The notes under the pieces are model-generated. The model ran no database searches and had not been told where the DNA came from. It saw only the letters and a program-made list of their open reading frames with translations. From positions 34,529,963 to 34,593,962 of the forward strand of contig NC_060887.1 in the NCBI RefSeq assembly GCF_014805685.1: 64,000 nucleotides of DNA, read 5' to 3'. Source of the stretch: Silurus meridionalis. Lineage: Eukaryota; Chordata; Actinopteri; Siluriformes; Siluridae. Of the stretch, positions 51,661-63,604 are shown piece after piece; the stretch's first letter is position 1, and each line of letters starts with the position of its first letter. The position numbers and the translations under genes were made by a program.

Positions 51661-52040
51661 ATATTTTAGTAAGACAATGCTAACTGTATATTTATTTTTT
51701 ACTTCAAATTATATCTATTCTAAGTTTAAACATTAGAGTTTTGTTTTGTTTTGTTTTGTTTTATTGTGAATAGAATATGTATTTATAAGATTTGCAAGGT
51801 ATTGCATTTTGTTTTTAATTTACATTTTTCTAGTGTCCCGACTATTTTGGATTTAGGGTTGTAAAAAATAAAAGAAAATAATAATAATAAAATATTTTAT
51901 ATTATAAACTAAAGTATATTATATTATAAGTAGATAGTATATTATTGTACACTATAAACTAAATAAAATGTAATAAAATAATTAACTTATTTTGTTATTT
52001 TTCATAGTCATGTGTGCTTTTTTGTTTATATTATGTCCTG
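51661..52040. other. AT-rich DNA
   Basis: TTTTG repeats at 51740-51762 and A/T-rich sequence. No genes. Confidence 0.4.
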
Positions 52041-54276
52041 TTTAAATAGTGTCAGGGTGCAAGCCAGTGCACTCTTAGTGCAGGTCTCAAGCCAGACAAT
52101 GGCTAAGAAAAATGGGGAGGGTTGCGTTAGGAATCGCATCCAGCGTAAAATATGTGCCAAATCAAATATGCAGCTTACAAAAGAGAAATTCATACTGTAT
52201 CGGTCGAGGCCCGGGTTAACAACAACCGCCACAGGTATCATTAGCCAACAGGGTACAGGTGGAGATTGGGCTAATTTTGGCTGAAGTAGGAAAAGGGGAG
52301 GAGCAAGATGTCTACAGAGACAGCAGGGAATGGAAAAGTGTAGGAAATGTTGGTACTTTGACTGGCAAAGGGAGAGAGATAGCTGATATGATGGCGAGAA
52401 GAAAGGTAGATATATTGTGTGTTTAGGAGACCAAGTGGAAAGGGAGTAAGGCAAGGAACATTGGAGGTGGATTTAAACTGTTCTTTCATGGTGTGGATGG
52501 AAAGAGTAATAGTGTGGGGGTAATTCTGTAGGAAGAGCACAGTAAGAGTGTAGTGGAGGTGAAGAGAGTTTCTAATAGGGTGATGAACGTGAAGCTGGAA
52601 GTTGAAGGGGTAATGATAAATGTCATAAATAAATGTACCGATTGGCCAGGCAGAGGGACCGAGCTGGGAAGGATGTGCTGCAATACAGCAATAGAGCAAT
52701 AAAGGCTGGAGATTGAAATGTGTTGACTAGTGAGGAGAGTGTGTTGAGAAGATAGAGGGAGTATTTTGCACAGCTGATGAATTAGGAAATGAGAGAAAGA
52801 GAAGGTTGGATGTTGTGGAGATAGTGAAGCAGGAAGTGGATAGGATAAGTAAGGAGGAAGTGAGAGCAACAATTAAGAGGATGAACCAGATAACATACTG
52901 GTAGAAGCATGGACATGTTTAGGAGAGATGGCAGTGGAGTTTTTAACCAGGTTGTTCAACAAGATTTTGGAGGGTAAGAGGGAGCCTGAGGAATGGAGAA
53001 GGAGTGTGCTGGTACCGATCTTAAAGAATAAGTGAGATGTGCAGACCTGCAGTAACTACAGACGAATAAAGTTGATCAGTCACACCGTAAAATTATAGGA
53101 AAGAGTAGTGGAAGCCAGGCTGAGAGAAGAGGTGACCATCTGTGAGCAACAGTATGGTTTTTGCGAAGGAAGAGCACCATGGACGCATTATTTGCTTTGA
53201 GAATGTTGATGGAGAAGTATAGAGAAGGTCAGAAGGAGTTGCATTGTGTGTTTGTGGATTTAGAGAAAGAGTATGACAGGGTACCAAGAGAGAAGTTGTG
53301 GTATTGTATGAGGAAGTTAGGTGAGGGTGGTGCAGGACATGTATGAGGACAGTGTGACAGCAGTGAAGTGTGCAGTAGGATTGATAGACTGGTTCAAGGT
53401 GGAGGTTGGACTGCATCAAGGATCCACTCTGAGCCCTTTCCTGTTTGCAGTGGTGATGGACAGGTTGACAGAAGAGGTCAGACAGGTGTCTCCATGGACT
53501 ATCATGTTTGTGGATGATATTATGATTTGTGGTGAGAGTAGGGAGCAGGTTGAGAAGAGCCTGGAGAGGTGGAGGTATGCGCTGGAGAGAAGGGGAATGA
53601 AAGTCAGTAGGAGTAAGACAGAGTACATGTGTGTGAATGAGAAGGAGGGCAGTGTAGGGGTGCAGTTGCAGGGGAAAGAGGTGGAGAAGGTGGAGGAGTT
53701 CAGGTACCTGGGTTCAACAGTGCAAAGTAATAAAGATAGTGTTAGAGAAGTGAAGAAAAGAGAGCAGGCAGGGTGGAGTGGGTGGAGAAGAGTGGCAAGA
53801 GTGATTTGTGATAGAAGGGTATCTGTAAGAGTGAAAGGGAGCATAGGACTGTGGTGAGACCTGCTATGTTGTATGGTTTAGAGACAGTGGCATTGAGTAA
53901 AAAACAGGAGGTAAAGCTGAAGGTAGCAGAACTAAAGATGTTGAGGTTTTCGTTGGGAGTAACGAGGATGGACAGGATTAGAATTGAGTTTTTAGAGGGA
54001 CAACACATGTAGGTCTTTTTGGAGACAATGTAAGGGAGGCGAAATTGAAATAGGTTTGGATATGTGCAGAGGAGAAACATGGAGTATATCAGTAGGAGAA
54101 TGCTGAGGATGGAGCCACCAGGAAGGAGGAAAAGAGGATGGCCAAGGAGGAGATTTATGAATGTGGTGAGGGAAGACATGCAGGTAGTTGGGTTGAAAGA
54201 GGCAGATGTTGAGAACTTGGGGTATCGAGACGGATGATCCGCTGTGGCCCCTATTTGGAAAAGCTGAAAGAAGAAG

Positions 54277-54306
<30 letters not shown>
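52041..54306 (+). mobile_element. RTE-clade LINE, long decayed copy with (GAA)n tail
   Basis: The 5' UTR GGGGAGGGTTGCGTTAGGAA is followed by a broken endonuclease region (ADMMARRKVDILCV, a TAG where QETKW should continue, and GGGFKLFFHGVDGKSN). A large internal deletion lies near 52625. RT blocks follow: NDPKN-less RMNQ...ITY, FVDLEKEYDRVPREKLWY (53255-53305), VGLHQGSTLSPFLFAVVMD and MFVDDIMICGES (53505-53530), which keeps both Asp. [20 protein letters not shown] and FRYLGSTVQSN come next, and the 3' end GATCCGCTGTGGCCCC runs into about 12 GAA/AAG units (54266-54306). The longest open frame is 53321-53857. Confidence 0.87.
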
Positions 54307-54308
<2 letters not shown>

Positions 54309-55044
54309 TGGGTGTCAGTTTCATTGTATTATGTAACAGACTGCATCTTGTACATGCAGCACTATTGAATCTTGAATGTTTAATAAGTTAAATGTAAATT
54401 ACTAAACTTCTATAATAACTAATCAAAGAATAAAATTAAAATAAAATGTAATACATTTAAGTTGTGCCAAACGACTGCTGCACTGTCCTTATCTGTCCTT
54501 GTGTATGAAAATGTGTGGAAGTGTGTAGGTGTGTACTTGTTCTGAGAGCCCCAAGGTCACACACAAACACACACACACACACACAAGGACGTCATTGCAG
54601 TTTATAAATATCAGCTGGGATTTTTCGCTTTTATGAAGGAGCCTGATGTGACAGTGTGTTTTATTTCTTTACATTTTACAGTGGGTGACTTCAGGGTCAA
54701 ACACAATCATCATTCATAGTGATTCAGACACTGTGCTTTCTTTTTTGTTCGGAACTGCAGGGAAAATAATCCCTCAACAAGAACACACACATACACACAA
54801 ACACACTTATTTGTATGTGTCTGTTCATGATATATGATCCCAATTAATTTCATTTCAGTTGTGTGTTGTAGGAGTACAAAATGTAAATAAATTCAAGGGG
54901 ATGAATATTTATGAAATGTACTGGACAGACAAAAAATGGATAGGTGGATTGATTTTTAATTTTGCTGCAAAGTACAGCCTTGGAGAAACTGAGGATAGAA
55001 CCCAGGATCTCATACATGACTCTCTACCACTGAGATACATCCCC
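54307..55044. other. Unique DNA with short (CA)n
   Basis: CA-rich runs at about 54560-54585 and 54783-54808. No gene recognised. GAGGATAGAACCCAGGATCT near 54990 is vaguely tRNA-like in antisense but not convincing. Confidence 0.35.
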
Positions 55045-55205
55045 TGTTGCTACCAACAACCTGACCCACAATGCCACAAAGACTAAGAGCTCATTGTGGA
55101 CTTTCGGAAATCAAGCAGCAGGAGACACTTCCCAGTCTACATCAATGGCACTGAGGTAAAGAGGGTCTCCAGCTTTAAGTTCTTGGGAGTTCACATCTCT
55201 GAGGA
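55045..55205 (+). pseudogene. L2/Rex1-like LINE RT scrap
   Basis: The frame reads NNLTHNATKTKELIVDFRKS then INGTEVKRVSSFKFLGVHIS, the region just after the catalytic box in this LINE family (compare the NISKPIKL end at about 11260). It joins abruptly to minus-strand DIRS sequence at about 55206. Confidence 0.75.
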
Positions 55206-56164
55206 TCTGATCCCGACTGCTGTGAGGATGGCTGCGATCCGGGCGGGTAACAATTGTGCACGCAACACGGTCGAATCCCATACTACGCCCAAGAAGGTGG
55301 TTCTCTGCAATGGAGAAAGCACACTCTTCCTTGCATCCAGGCTTTATCCTAGCTCCTTCATGCAGGCAAGAACAACATCTCAATACCGGACCGCCTGAAG
55401 CTCTGATCGAGCTAATATAAACCAGTAAGAAACACCCACTGGAGGCTAAAAGTAGCTGTCTGGGCATTCAGCAGAAAAGCCCTGTTCCTGTCAGGAATCT
55501 CCGACAGGGTGAGCCACAGATGCCTTTCTGTGGTTACTAAAGCAGACATTGACCGACCTACGGCCCACGCCGTGTTCTTGGTGGCCCTAAGGGTTAGGTC
55601 GGCAGCGCGACATAAATCCTTAATATTGTAAGCCCCTAAAACCCTCGTCTAACTCTCGCAGCAGGTCATACTAGCAGGTTGTATTAAGGCCAAAGTGGCT
55701 TTCAATGGCCTAGTAGGCAATACCGGAGCCTTTAGCGATGCAACAACTGGGGAGAGAGAGCGAGCTAGCGTCTTTTAGACCCTGGGCATCTCCCCCTAGC
55801 TGCACTCCTTAAACCCAACTATGTTCGCATACAGTACAGTTTGCGGGGAAAAGGCATGGGCCACATATGGGGTCTCCCAGGACCTGGATATCTCGGAAAA
55901 AACGGTAGGCCCTGGCATTAAGGCTGTGACACAGGAAAAACGCTCATCCAGCTTGCTGGGAACGTGTTGCTTCTGTTTCTCGTCCGGCCAAGCGATGTCT
56001 AGTTTGGACACGGCTCGCATCATTACTTCCAGGAGCTCCTCGAACAGCACTGGCTGTGAGGATTCCATGAGCTCGCTAGCTTCCCAGAGCTCCATGTTGC
56101 ACACGCCTGAAGAAAACGCTGCAGAGAGTGCTTTCCTCATCCGTCTCCATAGCTTCTGCTAGGC

Positions 56165-56165
<1 letters not shown>
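55206..56165 (-). pseudogene. DIRS fragment in reverse: part of gag and RT
   Basis: On the minus strand, 56140-55796 encode EELLEVMMRAVSKLDIAWPD and SKLDERFSCVTALMPGPTVF. Next come a decayed SPVVASLKAPVLPTRPLKAT and LTLRATKNTAWAVGRSMSAL with ERHLWLTLSDIPDRNR (gag), down to about 55450. After a jump, the RT piece ARKSVLSPLQRTTFLGVVWD lies at about 55365-55210. Gag is more diverged from the 45.46-kb copy than the 22.9-kb fragment is from this one, so at least two DIRS subfamilies are present. A large internal deletion removes most of the RT. Confidence 0.78.

Positions 56166-56168
<3 letters not shown>

Positions 56169-56213
<45 letters not shown>
56169..56213. repeat. (TA)n microsatellite
   Basis: About 22 TA units directly at the end of the DIRS fragment. 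GGAC/GACA/GATA tetramers follow at 56405-56450. Confidence 0.95.
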
Positions 56214-56215
<2 letters not shown>

Positions 56216-56450
56216 TGTATATGGCAAAAAAGATGGTGACAGAGACAGATAGATTATTATAGATTGTTTTACATTTAAACATTAAACATTCAAGGTTAAA
56301 CAGTGTACTGTATGTACAAGATGTGGTCTGTTGCATAATAAGATAAAACTCTTCTTCTTGACCTTTGACACCATTCAAATAGGACACAATATAAACAAGA
56401 AATCGGACGGACGGACGAACGGACGGACAGACAGATAGATAAATAGATAT

Positions 56451-57344
56451 CTTCCGCTGGTGCTGAAAAGCTCTAAAGACAAGACAGGAGAAGTGAGCAT
56501 GTCTTGGCAGGAAAAGAGCTAAAGCACCATTATAGAGTGGAGGTAATGGTGCAAGACAGGCACAGATACAAATAGCTGAGGAAGGGCACATCACCTGGAT
56601 AATGGGTTAGACTTCTCCTGGCATGGGAAAATTCATGTTCTGACAAACCTCCTTTGATACAGTGACATTGGAAGAGCCATAAAACCCCCGGTGTAAAATA
56701 GTGAGGTGGTTACTGGTTGCTAATGCTTGCTCCAGCTTTTCTGCTGGCAGATTTAGGGTGATCTGCTATAAGAGGCTACAAGATACTAATGAGATTCAGT
56801 TTCCTCAATTCTCTACAAAAAACACAATACAGAGATATGTTTAATATTAGACACTATACTGTATATCTGCTTATTCATGAGTGTTTGCAAACTATCATAA
56901 ATGTAGTGAAGAAGAACTTTACACTGTTCACATTGTAAACCGCCATGTTAATTTTGCTGTAAATGTGGATTAAATTGGTAGAACATTAATTTGCTGAAGT
57001 TACTGGTTATATGCAAATAATTATAGGCTACATCTTTTTTTCTTAAACAAAGCAGAAAAACAATATTTCAGTTCACTTTTATTTCAGTTGTACTACCAGG
57101 AGTAATTAGCCTACTACCAACTAATTATCTTTCCTTGCATATTGTCTTTATGCAACTGTCATATCTTTTTGATAGATGTTTGTTTTATCAAGAACAGTAC
57201 AATAACTGTACAGCCTTCAACAATGTTTTCGTTCATGTACTAATATGTAACTCAATGGTCTTATAGTCATCATAAAAGTCTATATGTTGTACGCATTCTC
57301 TCTGTCATTAAACGTTGGATTTCTCAAAGTTGATGTGTTAAATG
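56451..57344. other. Unique DNA
   Basis: No recognised feature. AT-rich towards the end. Confidence 0.35.
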
Positions 57345-57600
57345 CAGCAATAAGCAAGCGTAAGGATTAGAGTGAGAGGCCAAATTGTGATGGCTTCCGG
57401 TCTGCAGTAGTCAGTATCTATTAAAAGTGGTTCAAGTAAGAAACAGTGGTGAAGCGGCAACAGGGTCATGGGCAGCCAAAGCTCACTGATGGACGTGGGG
57501 AGTAATGGCGGGCCTGTGTGGTCAGATCCAACAGATGAGCTTCTGTATGTCAAATTGCTGAAGAAGTAATGCTGTTAATGCATTTTTGGCAGTTTTGGCA
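57345..57600 (+). pseudogene. Tc1-like transposase remnant, N-terminal part
   Basis: AGCAAGCGTAAGGATTAGAG, GGCCAAATTGTGATGGCTTC, AAAAGTGGTTCAAGTAAGAA and GGGTCATGGGCAGCCAAAGC encode a broken helix-turn-helix domain ending RQQGHGQPKLTDGRGE. This is another Tc1 family, distinct from those at 14.9, 39.5 and 61.5 kb. About 60 bases inside the first helical domain are deleted, and the catalytic part is absent. Confidence 0.75.
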
Positions 57601-59264
57601 GTGTATATGCCTGATCAGTGTATATTCTGGGTGTATTTTACATTCAGGTGGTTGGATTATTCATGCGCAGAATAAATGGTAAATATAATTAGAATCCTTT
57701 GTCAGATTTTTAAGCAACTAGCTGTCACATGCAAAAAAAGAAAATGTATGGATGTAATTTTTATTAAAGTAAAGAGTCTGGGCTCAGCCTTGGATAATTA
57801 ACAGTCCAGGAAACACCGCAGGCCATGCCTCTGGTAATAAAAACGGTATAAATCACAATAAAAAAAAGACAAATCAAGCTCTTCACGTAATCGAATAATT
57901 ACATTAACACACTTACAGTTGCATGTAGTCATATGTAGAGTTAGCATCACTAATCTACTATAATCTGAAAATACAATGATCACAAATTATGCAAGAAACC
58001 TGCCTCATCTGCATTTCTTCTGCTTTCTGAGTCAGAGAATGTTTGATATATGTGGAAGGATCATTAAAACATGCTACGAGTCAAAATATGGCATGCAGCA
58101 GCAGTCAAGCATCTTTCCTTTTCTAATTCCAATCGATATCTGCATTGAAAATAACAGCAGTCTAATTATCTAAGACCACCACTGAGTTTCTTGAAAGAAC
58201 AGCAGGTGGTTCGGCCTGTAATTTTCTCACTGAAAGACCAACAGAGAAATACAGAGAGAAACACACAAGCATGGCTGATTTGGATAGATAGAAATAAAGT
58301 CACAGCAGAGTATATGTAAAATAAAAATGATCCCAAAATCCCAGGATTGTAAATTTAATCCAGTAAGCGTAGGGCAACATTTGGACCACAAATAAAATCC
58401 CACTGCATCTGCTTCAGGTTGGAAAAGTGCACACCCAGGTGTGCTGTTTCAGCCAGGTCAGCATAGTGGATTTATTTATAACCATAAAAATAATCTTCAA
58501 AGTACAATAATAGAAGAAGTACAAAAACCAAAATAGCAAAGTACTTATGTTTGCACTTTCAAGAAAAGAGTAAATTTTAATTACTTAGCATTGAAAGAGA
58601 CAGAGAAATAAAAACACACACAACAAACAACCAACGCTCCATCCTTCAGTGAGATTCCACACAACATACTATTTGTTATCTCCTAGTGAGTCAGGCCTGC
58701 AGGCGAAGTTTGAGAATAGGAAATAAATGACATATGACAAGAAAGGTTGTCCCTATGCAGGCTTCCAGGGACTTTTCGGCCCATAAACAGATTTTTTTTG
58801 TCTCTCTTTTTAAAGCTGGATAATCAATAATGATAACTTATGATTAAATAAATGATTGCATTCCACATTTAGTGGCTTTTCCCACACACATGATAGAAAC
58901 TAATCGAACAAAAATAAAAGCTTTTAAAGCAAAACAGAAACACAAAGCACAGCATTCCTAGCTTTTATAAAAAGTTGCTTTCAGGCAAGCCTTCTTCATT
59001 CCAATAAATTGTATCCCATTCAACTACTTTAACTTTGTGTATGATTAGGAGATGGCAGAATTATAGATCTAAAAATCCGTTCATATTACATAACAATATT
59101 TGATATATTTAATTTTTTATTAGTAATATTTATAATATCAGAATCAGAATCACCTGTTATTGGTAATTTTTCCCAGCCAGTAGTGAGTTTTAATGCACTC
59201 TACTTCAGGTCAGCTGGTTCTATGCCTCTCTGTCATGCATTCATGTAATATATAAACAATATAA
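57601..59264. other. Unique DNA
   Basis: AT-rich with balanced patches at 58180-58290 and 58680-58790. No transposon or exon signal. Confidence 0.35.
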
Positions 59265-60127
59265 TTCATGTCCCTTCTCTGCACATGTCCAAACCATCTC
59301 AATCTCGCCTCCCTCACCTTGTCACCAAAACATCCTATATGAGCTGTCCCTCTAATAAACTAATTTCTAATCTTGTCCATCCTCGTCACTCCTAACGAAA
59401 ACCTTAACATCTTCAGCTCTGCCACCTCCAGCTCCGCCTCCTGTCTTTTACTCAATGCCACTGTCTCTAATCCATACAACATCGCAGGTCTCACCACAGT
59501 CCTATAAACTTTCCCTTTCATTCTTGCAGATACTCTTCTATCACAAATCACTCCTGTCACTCTTCTCCACCCACTCCACCCTGCCTGCACTCTTTTCTTT
59601 ACTTCTCTAACACACTCTCCATTACGTTGCACTGTTGACCCCAGGTACCTGAACTCCTCCACCTTTTCCAGCTCTTCTCCCTGCAACCGCATCACTCCAC
59701 TGCCCTCCCTCTCATTCACACACATGTACTTGGTCTTACTCCTACTGACTTTCATTCCCTTCTCTCCAGCGCATATCTCCACCTCTCCAGGCTCTTCTCA
59801 ACCTGCTCCCTACTCTCACCACAAATCACAATATCATCCATAAACATCATAGTCCAGGAGACTCCTGTCTGACCTCATCCGTCAAACTGTCCATCACCAC
59901 TGCAAACAGGAAAGGGCTCAGGGCCGATCCTTGATGCAGTCCAACCTTCACCCTGAACCAGTCTGTCGTACCTAATGCACACTTCACTGCCGTCACACTG
60001 TCCTCATACATGTCCTGCACCACCCTCACATACTTCTCTGACACACCTGACTTCCTCATACAATACCACAACTCCTCTCTTGGCACTCTGTCGTACACTT
60101 TCTCTAAATCCACAAATACACAATGCA
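59265..60127 (-). pseudogene. RTE-clade LINE fragment (RT and C-terminal region)
   Basis: Minus-strand open blocks read FVDLEKVYDRVPREELWYCM, VGLHQGSALSPFLFAVVMDS (60128-59847) and, after a one-base shift near 59872, [12 protein letters not shown] with both catalytic Asp. Then [33 protein letters not shown] and RQEAELEVAELKMLRF run to LRWFGHVQRR at 59270. Both the 5' region and the normal 3' end are missing, so this copy was cut on both sides after insertion. Confidence 0.88.
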
Positions 60128-61418
60128 ATGTCTGTATTACTGTACAAATTTTAAATTCATGCTTTGTGTCATGTGTTATAAAAGATTTTGAAATTTAAAA
60201 ATCATTAATAACTACACAGAATTCACCGTTCAGTACATACTTCGGTTTTTAAGTTACGGTTTAGTTAAATTTCTCTCCAGTTGTTTATAATTATTAACAA
60301 TTATGGTCAACATTTAAACAGTTTTCATTTTTAAAACCTGTTTTCATAAATTATATATAAAATATTATTTTATAAAAATAATATAATATAATAATAATAT
60401 TATATAAATATAAATCATATAAATAATACTTTTTTATTATATTAATTAAATTGAGAAATTAGTTAAATTGGTGCAATAAAAAAAAAGAATGTATCATAGT
60501 TTACATTTTAACTAATACAGCATTGATAGCTATCACTTGTCAGGTAATAATAGTACTAGTAATAGTAAAATATTTTTTAATTAATTTTAATAAATTATAT
60601 TTTTACATTTGCATTTTCTCTCTTCACCCAAATCTTGTAAACAAAACTAAATAGATTATTTTTCTGAAAGTAAAAAAGCTCTAAAAATCATTTTAAAAAT
60701 AACTTGTAATGACCTGATATAGGTTCCTCTTTTTGTTCCAGCCAAGGGATTTGGATTAGCCCAATGTCTCCATCTTTTAATTGAAACCGAATTCATTTTT
60801 ACACTGAGTACTTAATCCATTTTTTGACAGCCCTCCATATTCAGCATATATAATAGACTTCCCAGTCTTTTCTTTCTCTCCCATTGCTCCTGCAGCAAAT
60901 CCATTTGACTTTAAACAGAAGTCCATTTATTAAATCTTTTATTAGGTCCTTTCATTATGTATGCTTGTAAAGATCTTAATAGAGATGTGAAATAATGAAA
61001 TTCTGCAAATTCTTAAAGTGTTCATAAATCTCCATAACTTGTCTTTTGCAAAGAAAACCATGTTTTTGCAAGGGCCTGATATTTTATTCATGCTCTATGT
61101 AAATGTTCCAGTGGTTTAATTAAGCTTGTATGATTCAGCTGAGTGCTGTCAGATACGTTCTCTCCTTTTCTATCTTTGTCTCTCCTTGGCCTTTTTCATT
61201 ACAAACTTTTTCACTTTTAAGAGTGAGATGGAAAATATAAGAAGAAAAAATCCCAAAGCATTTAACTGAGCCCTCTCAAAGCATGGATGTTGCTTTGGGT
61301 GCCAGTGCATTTTAGATTCTGCTTCTCCATGCTTGGCAACCCAAAACAGGTTTCAGCTGCTTGGTTCATGTAATATTTTTTTGGTGCTGATTAATACTTC
61401 TAGAAAAGATTGAACATG

Positions 61419-61420
<2 letters not shown>
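60128..61420. other. AT-rich DNA with one candidate conserved stretch
   Basis: Bases 60340-60480 are almost pure A/T. Bases 61060-61210 are balanced and repeat-free. No genes. Confidence 0.35.

Positions 61421-61489
<69 letters not shown>
61421..61489. repeat. (TA)n tract, left of the Tc1 element
   Basis: About 32 TA units abut the left end of the Tc1 element; the matching tract lies on its right side at 63062-63122. Confidence 0.95.
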
Positions 61490-63057
61490 CAGTGAGGAAA
61501 ATGAGTATTTGGACACCCTGCTATTTTGCAAGTTCTCCCACTTAGAAATCATGGAGGGGTCTGAAATTGTCATCGTAGATGCATGTCCACTGTGAGAGAC
61601 ATAATCTAAAAAAAAATCCAGAAATCACAATATATGATTTTTAAACTATTTATTTGTATGATACAGCTGCAAATGAGTATTTGAACACCTGTCTATCTGA
61701 CCCTCAAAGACCTGTTAGTCTGCCTTTAAAATATCCACCTCCACTACATTTATTATCCTAAATTAGATGCACCTGTTTGAGGTTGTTAGCTGCATAAAGA
61801 CACCTGTCCACCCCATACAATCAGTAAGAATCAAACTACTACCATGGCCAAGACCAAAAAGCTGTCCAAAGACACTAGAGACAAAATTGTACACCTCCAC
61901 AAGGCTGGAAAGGGCTACGGGGAAATTTCCAAGCAGCTTGGTGAAAAAAGGTCCACTGTTGGAACAATCATTAGAAAATGGAAGAAGCTAAACATGACTG
62001 TCAATCTCCCTCGGACTGGGGCTCCATGCAAGATCTCACCTCGTGGGGTCTCAATGATCCTAAGGAAGGTGAGAAATCAGCCCAGAACTACACAGGAGGA
62101 GCTGGTCAATGACCTGAAAAGAGCTGGGACCACTGTTTTCAAGGTTACTGTTGGTAATACACTAAGACGTCATGGTTTGAAATCATGCATGGCACGGAAG
62201 GTTCCCCTGCTTAAACCAGCACATGTCCAGGCACGTCTTAAGTTTGCCAATGACCATTTGGATGATCCAGAGCAGTCATGGGAGAAAGTTATGTGGTCAG
62301 ATGAGACCAAATTAATCCTTTTGGGTCATAATTCCACTAAACGTGTTTGGAGGAAGAAGAATGATGAGTACCATCCCAAGAACACCATCCCTACTGTGAA
62401 GCATTGGAGGTGGTAGCATCATGCTTTGGGGGTGTTTTTCTGCACATGGGACAGGGCGACTGCACTGTATTAAGGAGAGGATGACCAGGGCCATGTATTG
62501 CGAGAATTTGGGGATCAATCTCCTTCCCTCAGTTAGAGCATTGAAGATGGGTCGAGGCTGGGTCTTCCAACATGACAATGACCCGAAGCACACAGCCAGG
62601 ATAACTAAGGAGTGCCTCTGTAAGAAGCATATCAAGGTTCTGGCGTGGCCTAGCCAGTCTCCAGACCGAACCCAATAGAGAATCTTTGGAGGGAGCTCAA
62701 ACTCTGTGTTTCTCAGCGACAGGCCAGAAACCTGACTGATCTAGAGAAGATCTGTGTGGAGAAGTGGGCCAAAATCCCTCCTGCAGTGTGTGCAAACCTG
62801 GTAAAAAACTACAGGAAACGTTTGACCTCTGTAAATGCAAACAAAGGCTAGTGTACCAAATATTAACATTGACTTTCTCAGGTGTTCAAATACTTATTTG
62901 CAGCTGTATCATACAAATAAATAGTTAAAAAATCATATATTGTGATTTCTGGATTTTTTTGTGTGGACATGCACCTACGATGACAATTTCAGACCCCTCC
63001 ATGATTTCTAAGTGGGAGAACTTGCAAAATAGCAGGGTGTTCAAATACTTATTTTCC

Positions 63058-63062
<5 letters not shown>
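61490..63062 (+). mobile_element. Tc1-type transposon, third family, IR/DR ends, inside (TA)n
   Basis: Inverted repeats of about 200 bases are nearly identical (61490-61691 against 62880-63062), starting CAGTGAGGAAAATGAGTATT. Each repeat carries two direct copies of the presumed binding site: the outer GAGTATTTGGACACCCTG and the inner GAGTATTTGAACACCTG on the left, with complements on the right. This IR/DR layout is known from Sleeping Beauty-type elements. The element is flanked by (TA)n on both sides. Confidence 0.93.
61844..62851 (+). pseudogene. Tc1 transposase, two single-base lesions
   Basis: The start Met opens [20 protein letters not shown]. The helix-turn-helix contains [19 protein letters not shown], and D153 sits in [12 protein letters not shown]. 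An extra T near 62405 shifts the frame within the KHGGGS loop. The next block holds [16 protein letters not shown] and [10 protein letters not shown] (second Asp). A missing base near 62670 in SPDLNPIE shifts it again, restoring the first frame to [11 protein letters not shown] and the end NANKG with TAG at 62849-62851. All three catalytic residues are coded. Only two small lesions separate it from an open gene, so it is a recent casualty. Confidence 0.93.

Positions 63063-63122
<60 letters not shown>
63063..63122. repeat. (TA)n tract, right of the Tc1 element
   Basis: About 30 TA units follow the right inverted repeat directly. Confidence 0.95.
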
Positions 63123-63125
<3 letters not shown>

Positions 63126-63604
63126 CCTCCGCACATAGTCAATTTGTCTCAAGCTCACCTCCACAATCATTAGATACAGTCTCATTCTAGAGTATACTTT
63201 TCATTATGTATCAGGTGATCATATAGAAAAAAATTACATTATCTGTTACTAAGTCATTGTCATCAAGTCATGTGCTTGTTTGGATTTACTTGAATCTAGG
63301 TCTCTAATCCACTGCGAAGATAAGTAGTGCTTTCAAAAGGTCCATCCTGCTTTTCAAGGATTTGCTCATTTTCTTGCACATGCACCACTTGAACTGTAGA
63401 CTGAACTGTAATGAATGGTCATTTGGTGCAACCCAGATGAGGCAAAAGCCCTCTCTGCTAGCCTAAACACTATCAGAAGCACTGACCTACTTTTACAACC
63501 TAAATTCTAATATGTGTTCCATGAAATTATATTAATTTATACCCAACAGTTTATTCTCTTCATTTCGTAGCATTTCTCCTGGCAGCACTGCTTCCAGTAC
63601 GTGG
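63123..63604. other. Unique DNA
   Basis: No recognised feature. Confidence 0.35.
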
